In this document: in pieces, positions 6,426-14,697 of the stretch
How positions within the stretch are numbered: the first letter of the stretch is position 1
Layout: the number at the start of each line of letters is the position of its first letter
From: an archaeon
GTDB taxonomy: Archaea; Thermoproteota; Nitrososphaeria; Nitrososphaerales; CADDZS01
Assembly: GCA_021806865.1 (NCBI GenBank)
Contig: JAKAPU010000009.1
Span: 1 to 35,668 of the forward strand
Direction: 5' to 3'
Length of the DNA stretch: 35,668 nucleotides
The notes under the pieces: model-generated
Seen by the model: only the letters and a program-made list of their open reading frames with translations
Database searches by the model: none
What the model was told of the DNA's origin: nothing
Position numbers and translations under genes: made by a program

Positions 6426-8822
6426 ATGACCAGATTCCGGGGAGACAAGAACGCATTCGGAGCTCCAGGCATAGACCCGAAATGGGCTCGAGGTAACAAG
6501 GACGGCGTAGGGACAGCATACTCTTCTGAAAGTGAAATCTGGTATAGCATATGGCACGGCACACTCACCGAGGTGTACTACCCGACAGTCGATCGACCGC
6601 AGATCAGAGATATGGAGTACCTGATTTCCGATGGCAAGAGTTTCTTTCATGAAGAAAAAAGACACTTGAATGTGAAAACTGAGCGTCTTTCTCACCATGA
6701 CCTCGGTTACAGGATTAAAAATTCCGATCCGATGGGCAGATACACGATAACCAAGGAGATAATTTCAGACCCGCACCTTCCGTGCGTATTGCAGCGCACA
6801 AAACTAGAGGGCGATGAAAAGTTTCTTTCTACCATCCACCTCTACCTTCTTTGCGCCCCCCACCTTGATGGCGGCGGAGCGAACAACAATGGATACGTTG
6901 CAAATGTGTCAGGTCGCGACATTTTTCTCGCAGAGAAGAACGGTACCTGGCTAGCATTAGGCACAAGTGCCACTTTCGTCAAACTTTCTTGCGGCTACGT
7001 TGGAAAGAGCGACGGCTGGACGGACTTGCACAACGACTATACAATGGACTGGGAATTTGACACAGCGCTAAACGGAAACATAGCACTGACCGGAGAGATC
7101 GACGTAGGCAGGACGCGGGAGTTTACCGTCGGTCTTGCGCTGGGAAACAGCATGCAAAGCGCAATCACCGTTCTGTTTCAATCTCTAGGAGTACCATTTG
7201 AGGAGAACAAGTCTCGCTTTTTGGAGCAATGGGACCGTCCCTTTCCAAAGATATTACCTTTGGAGTGGACTTCTGGAGATCGTGGTAACATGTATCATGC
7301 GAGCTACAGTCTGTTACAAGCGCATGAGGACAAGATGTATCCTGGCGCCATCATCGCTTCGCTTTCAATCCCTTGGGGAGAGTCTAAGGGAGACGAAGAC
7401 AAGGGAGGATACCACCTCGTCTGGACCAGAGACATGATAAACAGTGCAACTGCCCTTCTTGCTGCGAGGGACATCGAAACGCCTCTACGAGCCCTGATTT
7501 ATCTGGCCACCATCCAGCAGGAAGATGGCGGATTTCCCCAGAATTCGTGGATTAACGGCAAGAGGTACTGGGGCGGAATACAGCTCGATGAAGTTGCATT
7601 TCCAATCATACTTGCTTGGAAGATGCATGAGGAAAAGGCGCTTAGCGATTTCGATCCATACGTAATGGTGCTTAGGGCAGCAAGGTATCTAGTTGTCAAC
7701 GGACCCGCCACCCAACAAGAGAGATGGGAAGAAGCAAGCGGTTATTCACCATCCACTCTTGCTTCAAACATTGCAGCCCTAATCTGCGCAGCATGTTTTG
7801 CAAGAGATCGGGGAGATGTCGTAACAGCGCAGTTTTTGGAAGAGTATGCCGATTTTCTGGAATGTCATATTGAAAGATGGACCTGCACCACCAGAGGCAC
7901 TCTTGTTCCCGGAATAAGCAAGCACTACATACGAATACTTCCGGTCAGCGTCAATGATCCGCAACCCGATGAAAACCCAGACACCGCTGTAATTTCTCTT
8001 GCAAACCAGCCACCTAGAACTCAAAACAGCTTTCCTGCGAAAGACATTGTGGATGCGGGCTTCCTTGAGCTTGTCAGATATGGCATAAGATCGCCTACCG
8101 ATTCGACAATTACAGACTCGCTCAAAGTAGTAGACAGCGTACTGAAAGTCGAAACACCATATGGCCCCTGCTGGCACCGTTACAACCATGATGGGTACGG
8201 GCAGCGTGAGGATGGTGGCCCATACATCGGGTGGGGAAAGGGACGGGCTTGGCCCCTGCTCACCGGAGAGAGAGGACATTATGAGATAGCAGCAAAGAGA
8301 GGAGCAAAGTCGTACATCGATACGATGGAAAAGTTCGCTTCCGAAACAGGCCTCCTACCAGAGCAGGTTTGGGACGAAGAAGACAGACCAAAAATTCACA
8401 TGTGTTTGGGGCGTCCGACAGGCTCTGCCACACCACTGATGTGGGCCCACGCCGAATACATCAAGCTTCTTCGTTCCCAGAGCGATGATCGGGTGTTCGA
8501 CTTTATACCCGAGGTAGGCGCTCGCTACCTCTTGGACAGAACCCACTGCAAAAAGATAGAGGTGTGGAAATCCAACCGTCAGCCACGCTCAGTGGAAAGA
8601 GGAACAATTCTTAGGATCCAGGCACCCGCAGAATTTTTGCTTCACTGGTCTAGCGACAACTGGAAGACTATCAAAGACAATGTTTCAATAAATACGGCGC
8701 TGCAAATCGAATTCGTGGATATTTTCGTTGCAAAAGACCAAGTGGATCCTGTTCGTTTCACATTTTTCTGGAAGTCAGATGGCAGGTGGGATGGCAGGGA
8801 CTATTCAATCGAAGTAAAGTAG
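6426..8822 (+). CDS. GH15 glucoamylase-type alpha-glucosidase
   Basis: This protein hydrolyses glucose from glucan or oligosaccharide ends by inversion. Residues 1-270 match the beta-sandwich domain that precedes the barrel in prokaryotic glucoamylases (FGAPGIDPKWARGNKDGVGTA at the start). The (alpha/alpha)6 barrel spans about 290-690. It shows YHLVWTRDM (about 330), W434-E435-E436 before SGYSPST (catalytic acid region), and E646 in LPEQVWD (catalytic base). About 100 residues of extra C-terminal beta domain follow. There is no signal peptide, so it acts on intracellular glycogen, maltodextrin or possibly trehalose. Archaeal GH15 trehalases exist, but the long N-terminal domain favours glucoamylase. 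The dehydratase gene follows on the same strand. Confidence 0.9.
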   Translation: MTRFRGDKNAFGAPGIDPKWARGNKDGVGTAYSSESEIWYSIWHGTLTEVYYPTVDRPQIRDMEYLISDGKSFFHEEKRHLNVKTERLSHHDLGYRIKNSDPMGRYTITKEIISDPHLPCVLQRTKLEGDEKFLSTIHLYLLCAPHLDGGGANNNGYVANVSGRDIFLAEKNGTWLALGTSATFVKLSCGYVGKSDGWTDLHNDYTMDWEFDTALNGNIALTGEIDVGRTREFTVGLALGNSMQSAITVLFQSLGVPFEENKSRFLEQWDRPFPKILPLEWTSGDRGNMYHASYSLLQAHEDKMYPGAIIASLSIPWGESKGDEDKGGYHLVWTRDMINSATALLAARDIETPLRALIYLATIQQEDGGFPQNSWINGKRYWGGIQLDEVAFPIILAWKMHEEKALSDFDPYVMVLRAARYLVVNGPATQQERWEEASGYSPSTLASNIAALICAACFARDRGDVVTAQFLEEYADFLECHIERWTCTTRGTLVPGISKHYIRILPVSVNDPQPDENPDTAVISLANQPPRTQNSFPAKDIVDAGFLELVRYGIRSPTDSTITDSLKVVDSVLKVETPYGPCWHRYNHDGYGQREDGGPYIGWGKGRAWPLLTGERGHYEIAAKRGAKSYIDTMEKFASETGLLPEQVWDEEDRPKIHMCLGRPTGSATPLMWAHAEYIKLLRSQSDDRVFDFIPEVGARYLLDRTHCKKIEVWKSNRQPRSVERGTILRIQAPAEFLLHWSSDNWKTIKDNVSINTALQIEFVDIFVAKDQVDPVRFTFFWKSDGRWDGRDYSIEVK

Positions 8823-8842
8823 AATTTTTCTGCTTTCGACAA

Positions 8843-8850
8843 CTTTAAAC
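8843..8850 (+). promoter_or_regulatory. TATA box for the dehydratase gene
   Basis: CTTTAAAC-type sequence (core ACTTTAAAC) stands about 40 bases before the TTG at 8886. That would give a leader of about 14 bases and implies the dehydratase has its own promoter. Confidence 0.45.
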
Positions 8851-8885
8851 TGCTTGGCCGACTTTCGACCTTACGGTCTCGAATT

Positions 8886-10064
8886 TTGAAAATCTCAAAC
8901 ATTGACATCTACCAGCTCGGAGAACCGTCTGCCGGGGGTGCGACCTGGGCGGGAAATTCCATAATTCTCAAACTCACAACTTCAAACGGCCTTGTAGGCT
9001 ACGGCGAAGCAGTACCAACTCTGCGAGTCCAGCCCGTGATACAATCGCTCCTCGAAGTCGGCAGGGTATACAAGGACAAAGATCCGTTGAACGTTGAGTC
9101 AAACATGCACGAGTGGCATAAGCACGACTTTTACCTGCCAGTTTCTTTCGAGTCAACGACGGCGCTCAGTGCGTTTGACATAGCTTGCTGGGATCTGATC
9201 GGGAAACAGTTCGGTGCTCCTATTCACCAGCTCATCGGCGGAGCGTACAGGACGCGCGTGCGTGTATACGCAAATGGATGGTACGGCGACTGCGTGACTC
9301 CGGAGCAATTTGGCGAACGCGCAGAAAAGTATGCAAAGATGGGATACACTGGATTGAAGTTTGATCCCTTTGGCAACTATTACGACTATATCGACGAGAA
9401 GGGCCTTGATCTGGCTTACAGGCGCGTGAAGGCGGTCAAGGATTCCACCGCGGGCAAGGTGGAGCTACTGATTGAGCATCATGGAAGATTCAATCCCAAC
9501 TCTGCTATCATGATTGCAAACAAGCTCCAGGATCTCGACCCGTTGTTCATGGAAGAGCCGATACACCCTGACAACCTTGAAGGCTACAAGAAGTACAGGG
9601 CCTCGACAAAGACGCGTGTCGCGCTCGGAGAGAGGTTGCTCACAAAGGAGCAAGTTGTCTACGTCTTGTCAAACAATCTCACAGACTTTTTGCAGGCAGA
9701 CATCACGAACATAGGCGGAGTGACAGTCGCAAAGAAAGTCTGTGCAATAGCCGAGGCTTACGGCGTTGAAATGGCCTTCCACAACGCCTTCGGTCCGATA
9801 CAGAACGCAGTAACTATGCAGGTCGACGCCGCCATCCCCAACTTTCTAATCCAAGAGTCCTTCTGGGACGCCTTTCCCGAGTGGAAGAGGCAGCTCGTGA
9901 AAAACCAAGGGAAGATAGAGTCTGGCCACGCACCGGTCCCAACTAGTCCAGGAATCGGGGTGGAGGTCGATGAGAAGGTCTTGGACGAGCATAAGGCCCA
10001 GGGTCAAGAATATTTCAACCCCGACGAGCCGGTCTGGGTAGTCAAAAACACTTGGAAGAGCTGA
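8886..10064 (+). CDS. gnaD: Gluconate/galactonate dehydratase (enolase superfamily)
   Basis: This enzyme dehydrates gluconate (and galactonate) to 2-keto-3-deoxy acids in the non-phosphorylative or branched Entner-Doudoroff pathway. The whole length resembles the characterised Sulfolobus enzyme: GGATWAGNS near the start, YGEAVPTLRV, KFDPFGNYYDY, LIEHHGRF, MEEP, ALGERL and HNAFGPIQNAV. Metal ligands are E197, E223 or E224, and E249, with H199 and H299 as catalytic bases. The N-terminal capping domain covers about 1-125 and the barrel the rest. The start is TTG, fixed by the upstream TATA spacing. Its neighbour is a glucoamylase that would supply glucose; a glucose dehydrogenase is not in the window. 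Confidence 0.92.
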   Translation: MKISNIDIYQLGEPSAGGATWAGNSIILKLTTSNGLVGYGEAVPTLRVQPVIQSLLEVGRVYKDKDPLNVESNMHEWHKHDFYLPVSFESTTALSAFDIACWDLIGKQFGAPIHQLIGGAYRTRVRVYANGWYGDCVTPEQFGERAEKYAKMGYTGLKFDPFGNYYDYIDEKGLDLAYRRVKAVKDSTAGKVELLIEHHGRFNPNSAIMIANKLQDLDPLFMEEPIHPDNLEGYKKYRASTKTRVALGERLLTKEQVVYVLSNNLTDFLQADITNIGGVTVAKKVCAIAEAYGVEMAFHNAFGPIQNAVTMQVDAAIPNFLIQESFWDAFPEWKRQLVKNQGKIESGHAPVPTSPGIGVEVDEKVLDEHKAQGQEYFNPDEPVWVVKNTWKS

Positions 10065-10076
10065 GACCGCCCTAAT

Positions 10077-10442
10077 TCACTTGGCTGGGTCCTTCTTCCC
10101 CTCCTTTCTCTCAAACTCTTTTTCGGCGAACATCACGCCCTTGTGAAACACATATCCCAAGAAAGGACCGAATATAGTTCCAACTGCCGTAATGAGCGTG
10201 CCGATTGAAACAAACGCCATGATTGAAGCAAATATTTTTGACCAAAAATTCGGCGGCGCGCCAGGCGGCCCCTGGGCCGTTGCGACCATTGACATGAAGT
10301 AAAACGAATCTATCCAGCTCCAGCCAGTGAGCGTCTTCATCCCCGCAGTCCCCACAATCATAACTGATGCTACGGCAACCACCGCGACAAGCGTCCTTCG
10401 ACTAAGAGGAGAAAGCGGGTGTTTGAGAAGACTGCGAGCCAA
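10077..10442 (-). CDS. Two-helix channel-like membrane protein with altered selectivity filter
   Basis: This 121-residue protein has TM1 (about 17-35), an amphipathic pore-helix-like segment WSWIDSFYFMSMVA (41-54), TM2 (about 68-96) and a charged C-terminal tail. That is the two-helix plan of potassium channels. The place of the filter TVGYG is taken by TAQGPP (55-60), so potassium selectivity is not expected. The TTG start is supported by a TATA-like sequence at 10474-10481 on the minus strand, giving a leader of about 12 bases. The gene converges on the dehydratase with 12 bases between stops. The channel assignment is by layout only. Confidence 0.6.
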   Translation of the reverse strand: MARSLLKHPLSPLSRRTLVAVVAVASVMIVGTAGMKTLTGWSWIDSFYFMSMVATAQGPPGAPPNFWSKIFASIMAFVSIGTLITAVGTIFGPFLGYVFHKGVMFAEKEFERKEGKKDPAK

Positions 10443-10900
10443 GCGATCACATTCCTCGAAGATTAAGGAGCTTGATATAAGACTTGAATCCTTTCTCTTA
10501 TGCAGGCTGGAAGTGCCATCTCACTCCATATGGGAATAGATGACAAATTGAGTTTTGAGAAATGCGCGACCCGAGTATCTCAAGTAACAAACATTGAAAC
10601 TCGACTCGGAACGACCTAAATGAAACTGTCCGGAGTCGAATCAGAGTACTGTAGTCGAGCAACATAGATTTCTGGTAGGACAAAGCTCAGTGAAAGCAGT
10701 TAAAGTCCTGCTAGGCTCCGATTGATGAACCGACCAAATGAGGCAGATGTGCCTCAACACATATTTTCACTTTGAAAATCGTTTCCTTCTTTAAATGCCC
10801 TGGAACGCCTGATTTGTGCTGCGCACATTTGCATGCAAAAGTAGGCAACTTTACGGACTCGGTTAATAATGGAGCATTTGAGAGTCATAAGTGAACTAAA
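10443..10900. other. Gene-free region with promoters and a 12-bp palindrome
   Basis: I see no convincing gene here. The left end holds a minus-strand TATA-like sequence (10474-10481) for the channel-like gene. Near the right end are TTTAAATG (10791-10798) and GTTAATAATGG (10860-10870), both possible plus-strand TATA elements for the respiratory operon. A perfect palindrome TTTGCATGCAAA lies at 10828-10839. The middle (10500-10780) shows no clear structure. Confidence 0.4.
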
Positions 10901-11590
10901 ATGAATAGATATGCGTTAGCAGGAACTTTCATAATTCTTTTTGTTGCTGGCCTTGGAATCGGTGTCGTATCAAGCGCATCGCTACCCACAAGCTCATCTC
11001 AATCAACTAGTGTGTCAACAACGACAACAACTGTAACGACGACAAACCAATCAGCCCCAAGTACACCCTACGTGCTGACCCTTGTCATAACAACAAACAA
11101 CATCTACAACTCGACTGTAGGAGATCAGCCCGCGTACTACGTCATGGGAGCAAACGGTCTGGCATCCTCGGCAAACATCTCAGTGCCTGCTCACAGGTTG
11201 ATTAAGCTCGTGATAGTAAACTACGATGATGGCGCGGCAAACCTCTCATCTCCGCAGTATGCCAACGTCTTAGGAACACAGAACAACGTCATAAATGTGG
11301 TCAATAACGATAATGTTAATTCCTCCCAGGGTGCCTCTGGCATCAACATTAACGGAGGAGAAACCGTGTCGAACGTGTCTTCGGACAACATAGCTCACAC
11401 ATTCACCGTTCCACAGCTCAACCTCAACATTCCAATTCCGCCTTCGTCGGTAGTTACGGCATACTTCACTTTGAACTCAACAGGCACCTTCACCTGGTTC
11501 TGCATGACAGTATGCGGCTTTGGTCCAACTGGAACGGAAGGCGCAATGTCGACTCCCGGATGGATGACTGGCTCAATAGTCGCAAGTTAG
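10901..11590 (+). CDS. Secreted or membrane-anchored cupredoxin
   Basis: Residues 5-27 form a signal anchor, followed by a Ser/Thr-rich linker (about 28-58) of the kind often glycosylated in archaea. The rest is a beta-rich cupredoxin domain. Candidate copper ligands are H166 (IAHTF), C201 and C205 (WFCMTVC), and M216 or M222. A C-x3-C pair recalls CuA sites, but the second CuA His is missing. Type 1 copper with one Cys is therefore the simpler reading. It heads the Rieske/cytochrome b genes, so it probably carries electrons to or from that complex outside the membrane, like sulfocyanin. Confidence 0.75.
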   Translation: MNRYALAGTFIILFVAGLGIGVVSSASLPTSSSQSTSVSTTTTTVTTTNQSAPSTPYVLTLVITTNNIYNSTVGDQPAYYVMGANGLASSANISVPAHRLIKLVIVNYDDGAANLSSPQYANVLGTQNNVINVVNNDNVNSSQGASGININGGETVSNVSSDNIAHTFTVPQLNLNIPIPPSSVVTAYFTLNSTGTFTWFCMTVCGFGPTGTEGAMSTPGWMTGSIVAS

Positions 11591-11663
11591 TCGATTCATC
11601 CTTGTCTGTGTAGGAACACGGTTCGTAGCGGGTGCAATAAAAGAAAAAAGGAAAGAAGTTACA

Positions 11664-12305
11664 ATGAGCAAAGAAGAACCAAGTAAGGAAAGCCAACCGT
11701 CGCAGCCAGACGGATCACGTAGGGCGTTTCTCAAGGCAGCTGTTGTCGTCTCTGCAATCCTTGCCGTTGGCGGAGTTGCTTCAGTCGCAAAGGCCGTTTC
11801 CAACCCCTCATCTGGTGCCACCACCACAACTTCTGGGGGATTTCCCAGGGTCAAAATAGGAAGTGTGAGCGGCCTGCAAGTGAACACGCCTGTGTCCTTC
11901 AACTACCCGCTGGACAACGAGCCAAACATACTAGTTAAGTTAGGGCAAAAAGCTGAGGGCGGGGTCGGTCCCGACGGGGACATCGTTGCCTTCAGTCAGA
12001 TCTGCCAGCACCTTGGCTGTGTCTACGGCTTTGACGCCGAAGGATCTTCTCCGGCGTGCAACTCTTCTTTCACGGCAAGTGGACCGGTCGGCTACTGCTG
12101 CTGTCACGGAAGCGTGTACGATTTTCTGAATGCAGGAAAAGTTATAGGCGGCCCGGCGCCAAGACCTGTTCCTCAGGTCACACTAGAGGTCGACTCCTCG
12201 GGCAACATATACGCCACTGGGATGTCTCCACCAACAATCTTCGGTCACCAGACGGGTTCGAATGACGTGAGTGCCGACCTCCAGGGCGGAACGCCGGTGT
12301 CCTAA
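11664..12305 (+). CDS. Rieske iron-sulfur protein with Tat signal
   Basis: This is the electron-accepting [2Fe-2S] subunit of a cytochrome bc-type complex. S18-R19-R20-A-F-L-K followed by a hydrophobic stretch (25-46) is a Tat-type signal anchor, typical of Rieske proteins. Box 1 is C114-x-H116-L-G-C119. Box 2 is C145-C-C147-H148-G-S, with Cys rather than the usual Pro at 146. C114, H116, C145 and H148 should bind the cluster, with C119-C147 as the stabilising disulfide. C132 is an additional Cys. The cytochrome b gene starts 5 bases downstream, so the genes are co-transcribed. Confidence 0.93.
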   Translation: MSKEEPSKESQPSQPDGSRRAFLKAAVVVSAILAVGGVASVAKAVSNPSSGATTTTSGGFPRVKIGSVSGLQVNTPVSFNYPLDNEPNILVKLGQKAEGGVGPDGDIVAFSQICQHLGCVYGFDAEGSSPACNSSFTASGPVGYCCCHGSVYDFLNAGKVIGGPAPRPVPQVTLEVDSSGNIYATGMSPPTIFGHQTGSNDVSADLQGGTPVS

Positions 12306-12309
12306 CTAG

Positions 12310-13791
12310 ATGACCGACGAAAAAAGTAACAGCGGTCTCGCCCGTCTCGCAAAGTGGTTTGACGCAAGGCTCGGCCTTTCCTATCCGCTGCTCCGACCCG
12401 CACCACAGTACTCTATCAATCCTTTCTACTGGCTTGGAGCTTTGACAGTCGTCGCCTTTGTGATTCAGGGAGTTACCGGGATTATAATGATGCTCTACTA
12501 TATCCCGAGTCCCACGCAGGCGTATACAACGACACAATTCATCTTCCAGAACGTGCCTTATGGCAGATTCCTCGAGACAATCCACCTCTACACAGCTTAC
12601 GCGATGATAGTTCTTGCATTCATGCATATGATGCGAGGGTACTTCGTGTCGGTGTACAAAAAGCCCAGAGAGATCATGTGGGTCGTTGGCATGCTGATGG
12701 GTTTTGTCACATTGGGCTTTGGTTTTACTGGTTACTTGCTCCCATGGACCGTGGTGTCGAAATCAGCAACCGATGTTGGCATTGGAATGATCAATGCTCT
12801 TCCGCCTCAAGTGGCCTCCTTCCTGACTTTTCTGATAGTTGGCTCCGGCGGCGATGTAGCCGAGCTCTTGCGTTTCTATGACCTTCACGTTGTGCTCCTG
12901 CCAGCAGTTTTGCTTGTCCTGCTCGCAGTGAAGATGTATATGCTTGAAAGCCATGGAATATCAGAGCCTTCAACGGGACCCGAGACTTCCGAGAAGAAAA
13001 ACAAACTGATTCCGATATTTCCCGACGTCACGATGTACCTAGTCGAACTTGCTATGCTCTTCGGAATAGGCATGCTTTTGATCTCGGCTTTCTTCCCGCT
13101 CAATCTTCCGCCGGAGTACTCACCGACTGCGGCCGCAAGCTTCACACCGCAACCAGACTGGTACTTTCTATGGATTTACCAAGTCCTCAAGATTTCCATC
13201 TTTGAAGGTGGAATGGGTCTTCCAATCGCGCTCACCGTGATCACCTTGATCATGGTGGTACTTGTGATACTACCCTTCTTGGACAGGAGTGAGAAAAGAA
13301 GAATCTCGAACAGACCTATCTTTGTCACGCTCGGTGCAATCTTTGTGACTGAGGTCACAGTCTTGGCTTATTGGGGACTGGAAACACCCGGCAAGATAAT
13401 TCCGGTGGAGCAGGCCGTGCTGATACTCGGTGGAACTGCCTTGATTGTGGCGCTGGTGTCTGCAGCTTTGTTCAGACTACTTTCCCGCGGGACAAGGCAG
13501 CATCTCCCATCGGTAAGAACGGGCTTGCAAAGCTCTACCGCTCTGTTCACGGGGACGGTCTTTGCTGGTCTGGTTGCATTAGGCGCACTCTCCATCGGAT
13601 CCGCGGTCAATGCAGCATCAGAGCTAGTGCTCCAGGGCTTGAAAGCCAACCTCGAACTCTACTTCGGCGCCTCGCTGCTTGGAATCGCTCTAACAGTCAT
13701 AGCAACTTCATATCTGATTTACAGGCTTGATCTTGGTACAAAGTTGACAAAGCGGAAAGTGAAACTGTTTGAGATTGGATGGGAGGAGTGA
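12310..13791 (+). CDS. Fused cytochrome b (b6 plus subunit IV type) of a bc complex
   Basis: This integral membrane quinol oxidase subunit is about 493 residues long with some 11-12 helices. The N-terminal half corresponds to cytochrome b6 and the C-terminal half to subunit IV plus extra helices. Haem ligands seen are H92 and H106 (spacing 14) on one helix and H193 on another. The fourth expected position, 15 residues later as in b6, is K208 (AVKMYMLESHG). The quinol-site motif is PDWY (282-285) in place of PEWY. The C-terminal region (about 330-480) adds further helices. The ATG is set by the 5-base gap after the Rieske gene, and the stop overlaps the next start. Confidence 0.93.
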   Translation: MTDEKSNSGLARLAKWFDARLGLSYPLLRPAPQYSINPFYWLGALTVVAFVIQGVTGIIMMLYYIPSPTQAYTTTQFIFQNVPYGRFLETIHLYTAYAMIVLAFMHMMRGYFVSVYKKPREIMWVVGMLMGFVTLGFGFTGYLLPWTVVSKSATDVGIGMINALPPQVASFLTFLIVGSGGDVAELLRFYDLHVVLLPAVLLVLLAVKMYMLESHGISEPSTGPETSEKKNKLIPIFPDVTMYLVELAMLFGIGMLLISAFFPLNLPPEYSPTAAASFTPQPDWYFLWIYQVLKISIFEGGMGLPIALTVITLIMVVLVILPFLDRSEKRRISNRPIFVTLGAIFVTEVTVLAYWGLETPGKIIPVEQAVLILGGTALIVALVSAALFRLLSRGTRQHLPSVRTGLQSSTALFTGTVFAGLVALGALSIGSAVNAASELVLQGLKANLELYFGASLLGIALTVIATSYLIYRLDLGTKLTKRKVKLFEIGWEE

Positions 13792-14078
13792 TGCCTATGG
13801 CAGATAAAACAGACTTTCAATACTTCGGGACGGTTCAGATCGTCGCTTTGATCCTGTTTCAGATTGCCGTCACTGTGTTCCTATGGAGACTCAATCCGGT
13901 GACGACCAATGGCACGGCGCTTTTTGCGATCTTCTTAAGCTCAGATCTGCTTGCCTTTGCTCTAACCTCCAACATCTATCGTCAGGCAAAACAGAGCGCG
14001 CAGCTCTCCATGAAGTGGCCCATAGTCGGATACCTGGTCCTCGCTGTGCTCATACTCGCAAGTATCTTCGCTGTCTGA
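13791..14078 (+). CDS. Small three-helix membrane protein of the bc operon
   Basis: I choose the ATG at 13791, which overlaps the cytochrome b TGA by one base and follows a strong GGGAGGAG ribosome site. An upstream in-frame ATG at 13779 is also possible. The protein has about 95 residues and three hydrophobic segments (roughly 12-33, 40-58 and 72-94), separated by a short charged loop. The family is not recognised. Its coupling to cytochrome b suggests a small accessory subunit. No cysteine pairs or haem motifs are present. Confidence 0.75.
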   Translation: MPMADKTDFQYFGTVQIVALILFQIAVTVFLWRLNPVTTNGTALFAIFLSSDLLAFALTSNIYRQAKQSAQLSMKWPIVGYLVLAVLILASIFAV

Positions 14079-14173
14079 TGAAAAGACTAGAATCTGCTGG
14101 TCTGGCCGGGCATCGCACTACTAAATGTAGCCGGAGCCTAGGCCATTCTCAACCATGAGAATCGTCGCTCCTT

Positions 14174-14181
14174 GTTAAATA
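14174..14181 (+). promoter_or_regulatory. TATA box for the CBS gene pair
   Basis: GTTAAATA lies about 32 bases before the ATG at 14209. That predicts a very short leader and separates the CBS genes from the respiratory operon. Confidence 0.45.
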
Positions 14182-14208
14182 CGCAGAGCGCAATTGTAAC
14201 GACGAGCG

Positions 14209-14697
14209 ATGATCTGTTTGAGCGAAAAAAGTGAGAATGTCCGGGAGATAATGTCGAGATCTCCATACACTCTAAGCCCGAAACGAAGAACGAGTGACGC
14301 ACTCGACCTAATGATCGAAGCTGATATCGGCGCCGTTCCTGTGGTCGAGAAGGGGAAATTGGTTGGAATAATCACAGAAAGAGATATTGTGAAGGAGATC
14401 ACAAAGAGCTTCGATTACCTGAACAGGCCTCTCGGCTCTACTGCAAGAAAGCATGTGATCACGGTGAAAATCGACACTCCGGTGTGGCAGGCCTTTGTAC
14501 TCATGGTGAAGAACAACATCCGCCGCCTCCCGGTGATGAAGGGTTCCAAGATGGTCGGTATCGTCACCGAGAGGGATCTCTTCAAGTGGGCTGTCAAGGT
14601 AGCCTACGAGCCAAACATTCCAAAGGATCTCAAGAGGGTCCTTGAAAGAAGGAATTTCAAGAGCAGGAAGAGAGCTCTTGCGCTCGTCACGCACTAG
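14209..14697 (+). CDS. CBS-pair protein
   Basis: This 162-residue protein is essentially two CBS motifs. The first spans about 12-70 (IMSRSPYTLSP to GIITERDIVKEI); the second spans about 80-140 (ARKHVITVKIDTPV to GIVTERDLFKWA). CBS pairs bind adenine nucleotides and often report energy state. No output domain is attached, so a partner must act on the signal. The next CBS gene starts immediately after the TAG, so the two are co-transcribed and may form a heteromer. Confidence 0.88.
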   Translation: MICLSEKSENVREIMSRSPYTLSPKRRTSDALDLMIEADIGAVPVVEKGKLVGIITERDIVKEITKSFDYLNRPLGSTARKHVITVKIDTPVWQAFVLMVKNNIRRLPVMKGSKMVGIVTERDLFKWAVKVAYEPNIPKDLKRVLERRNFKSRKRALALVTH

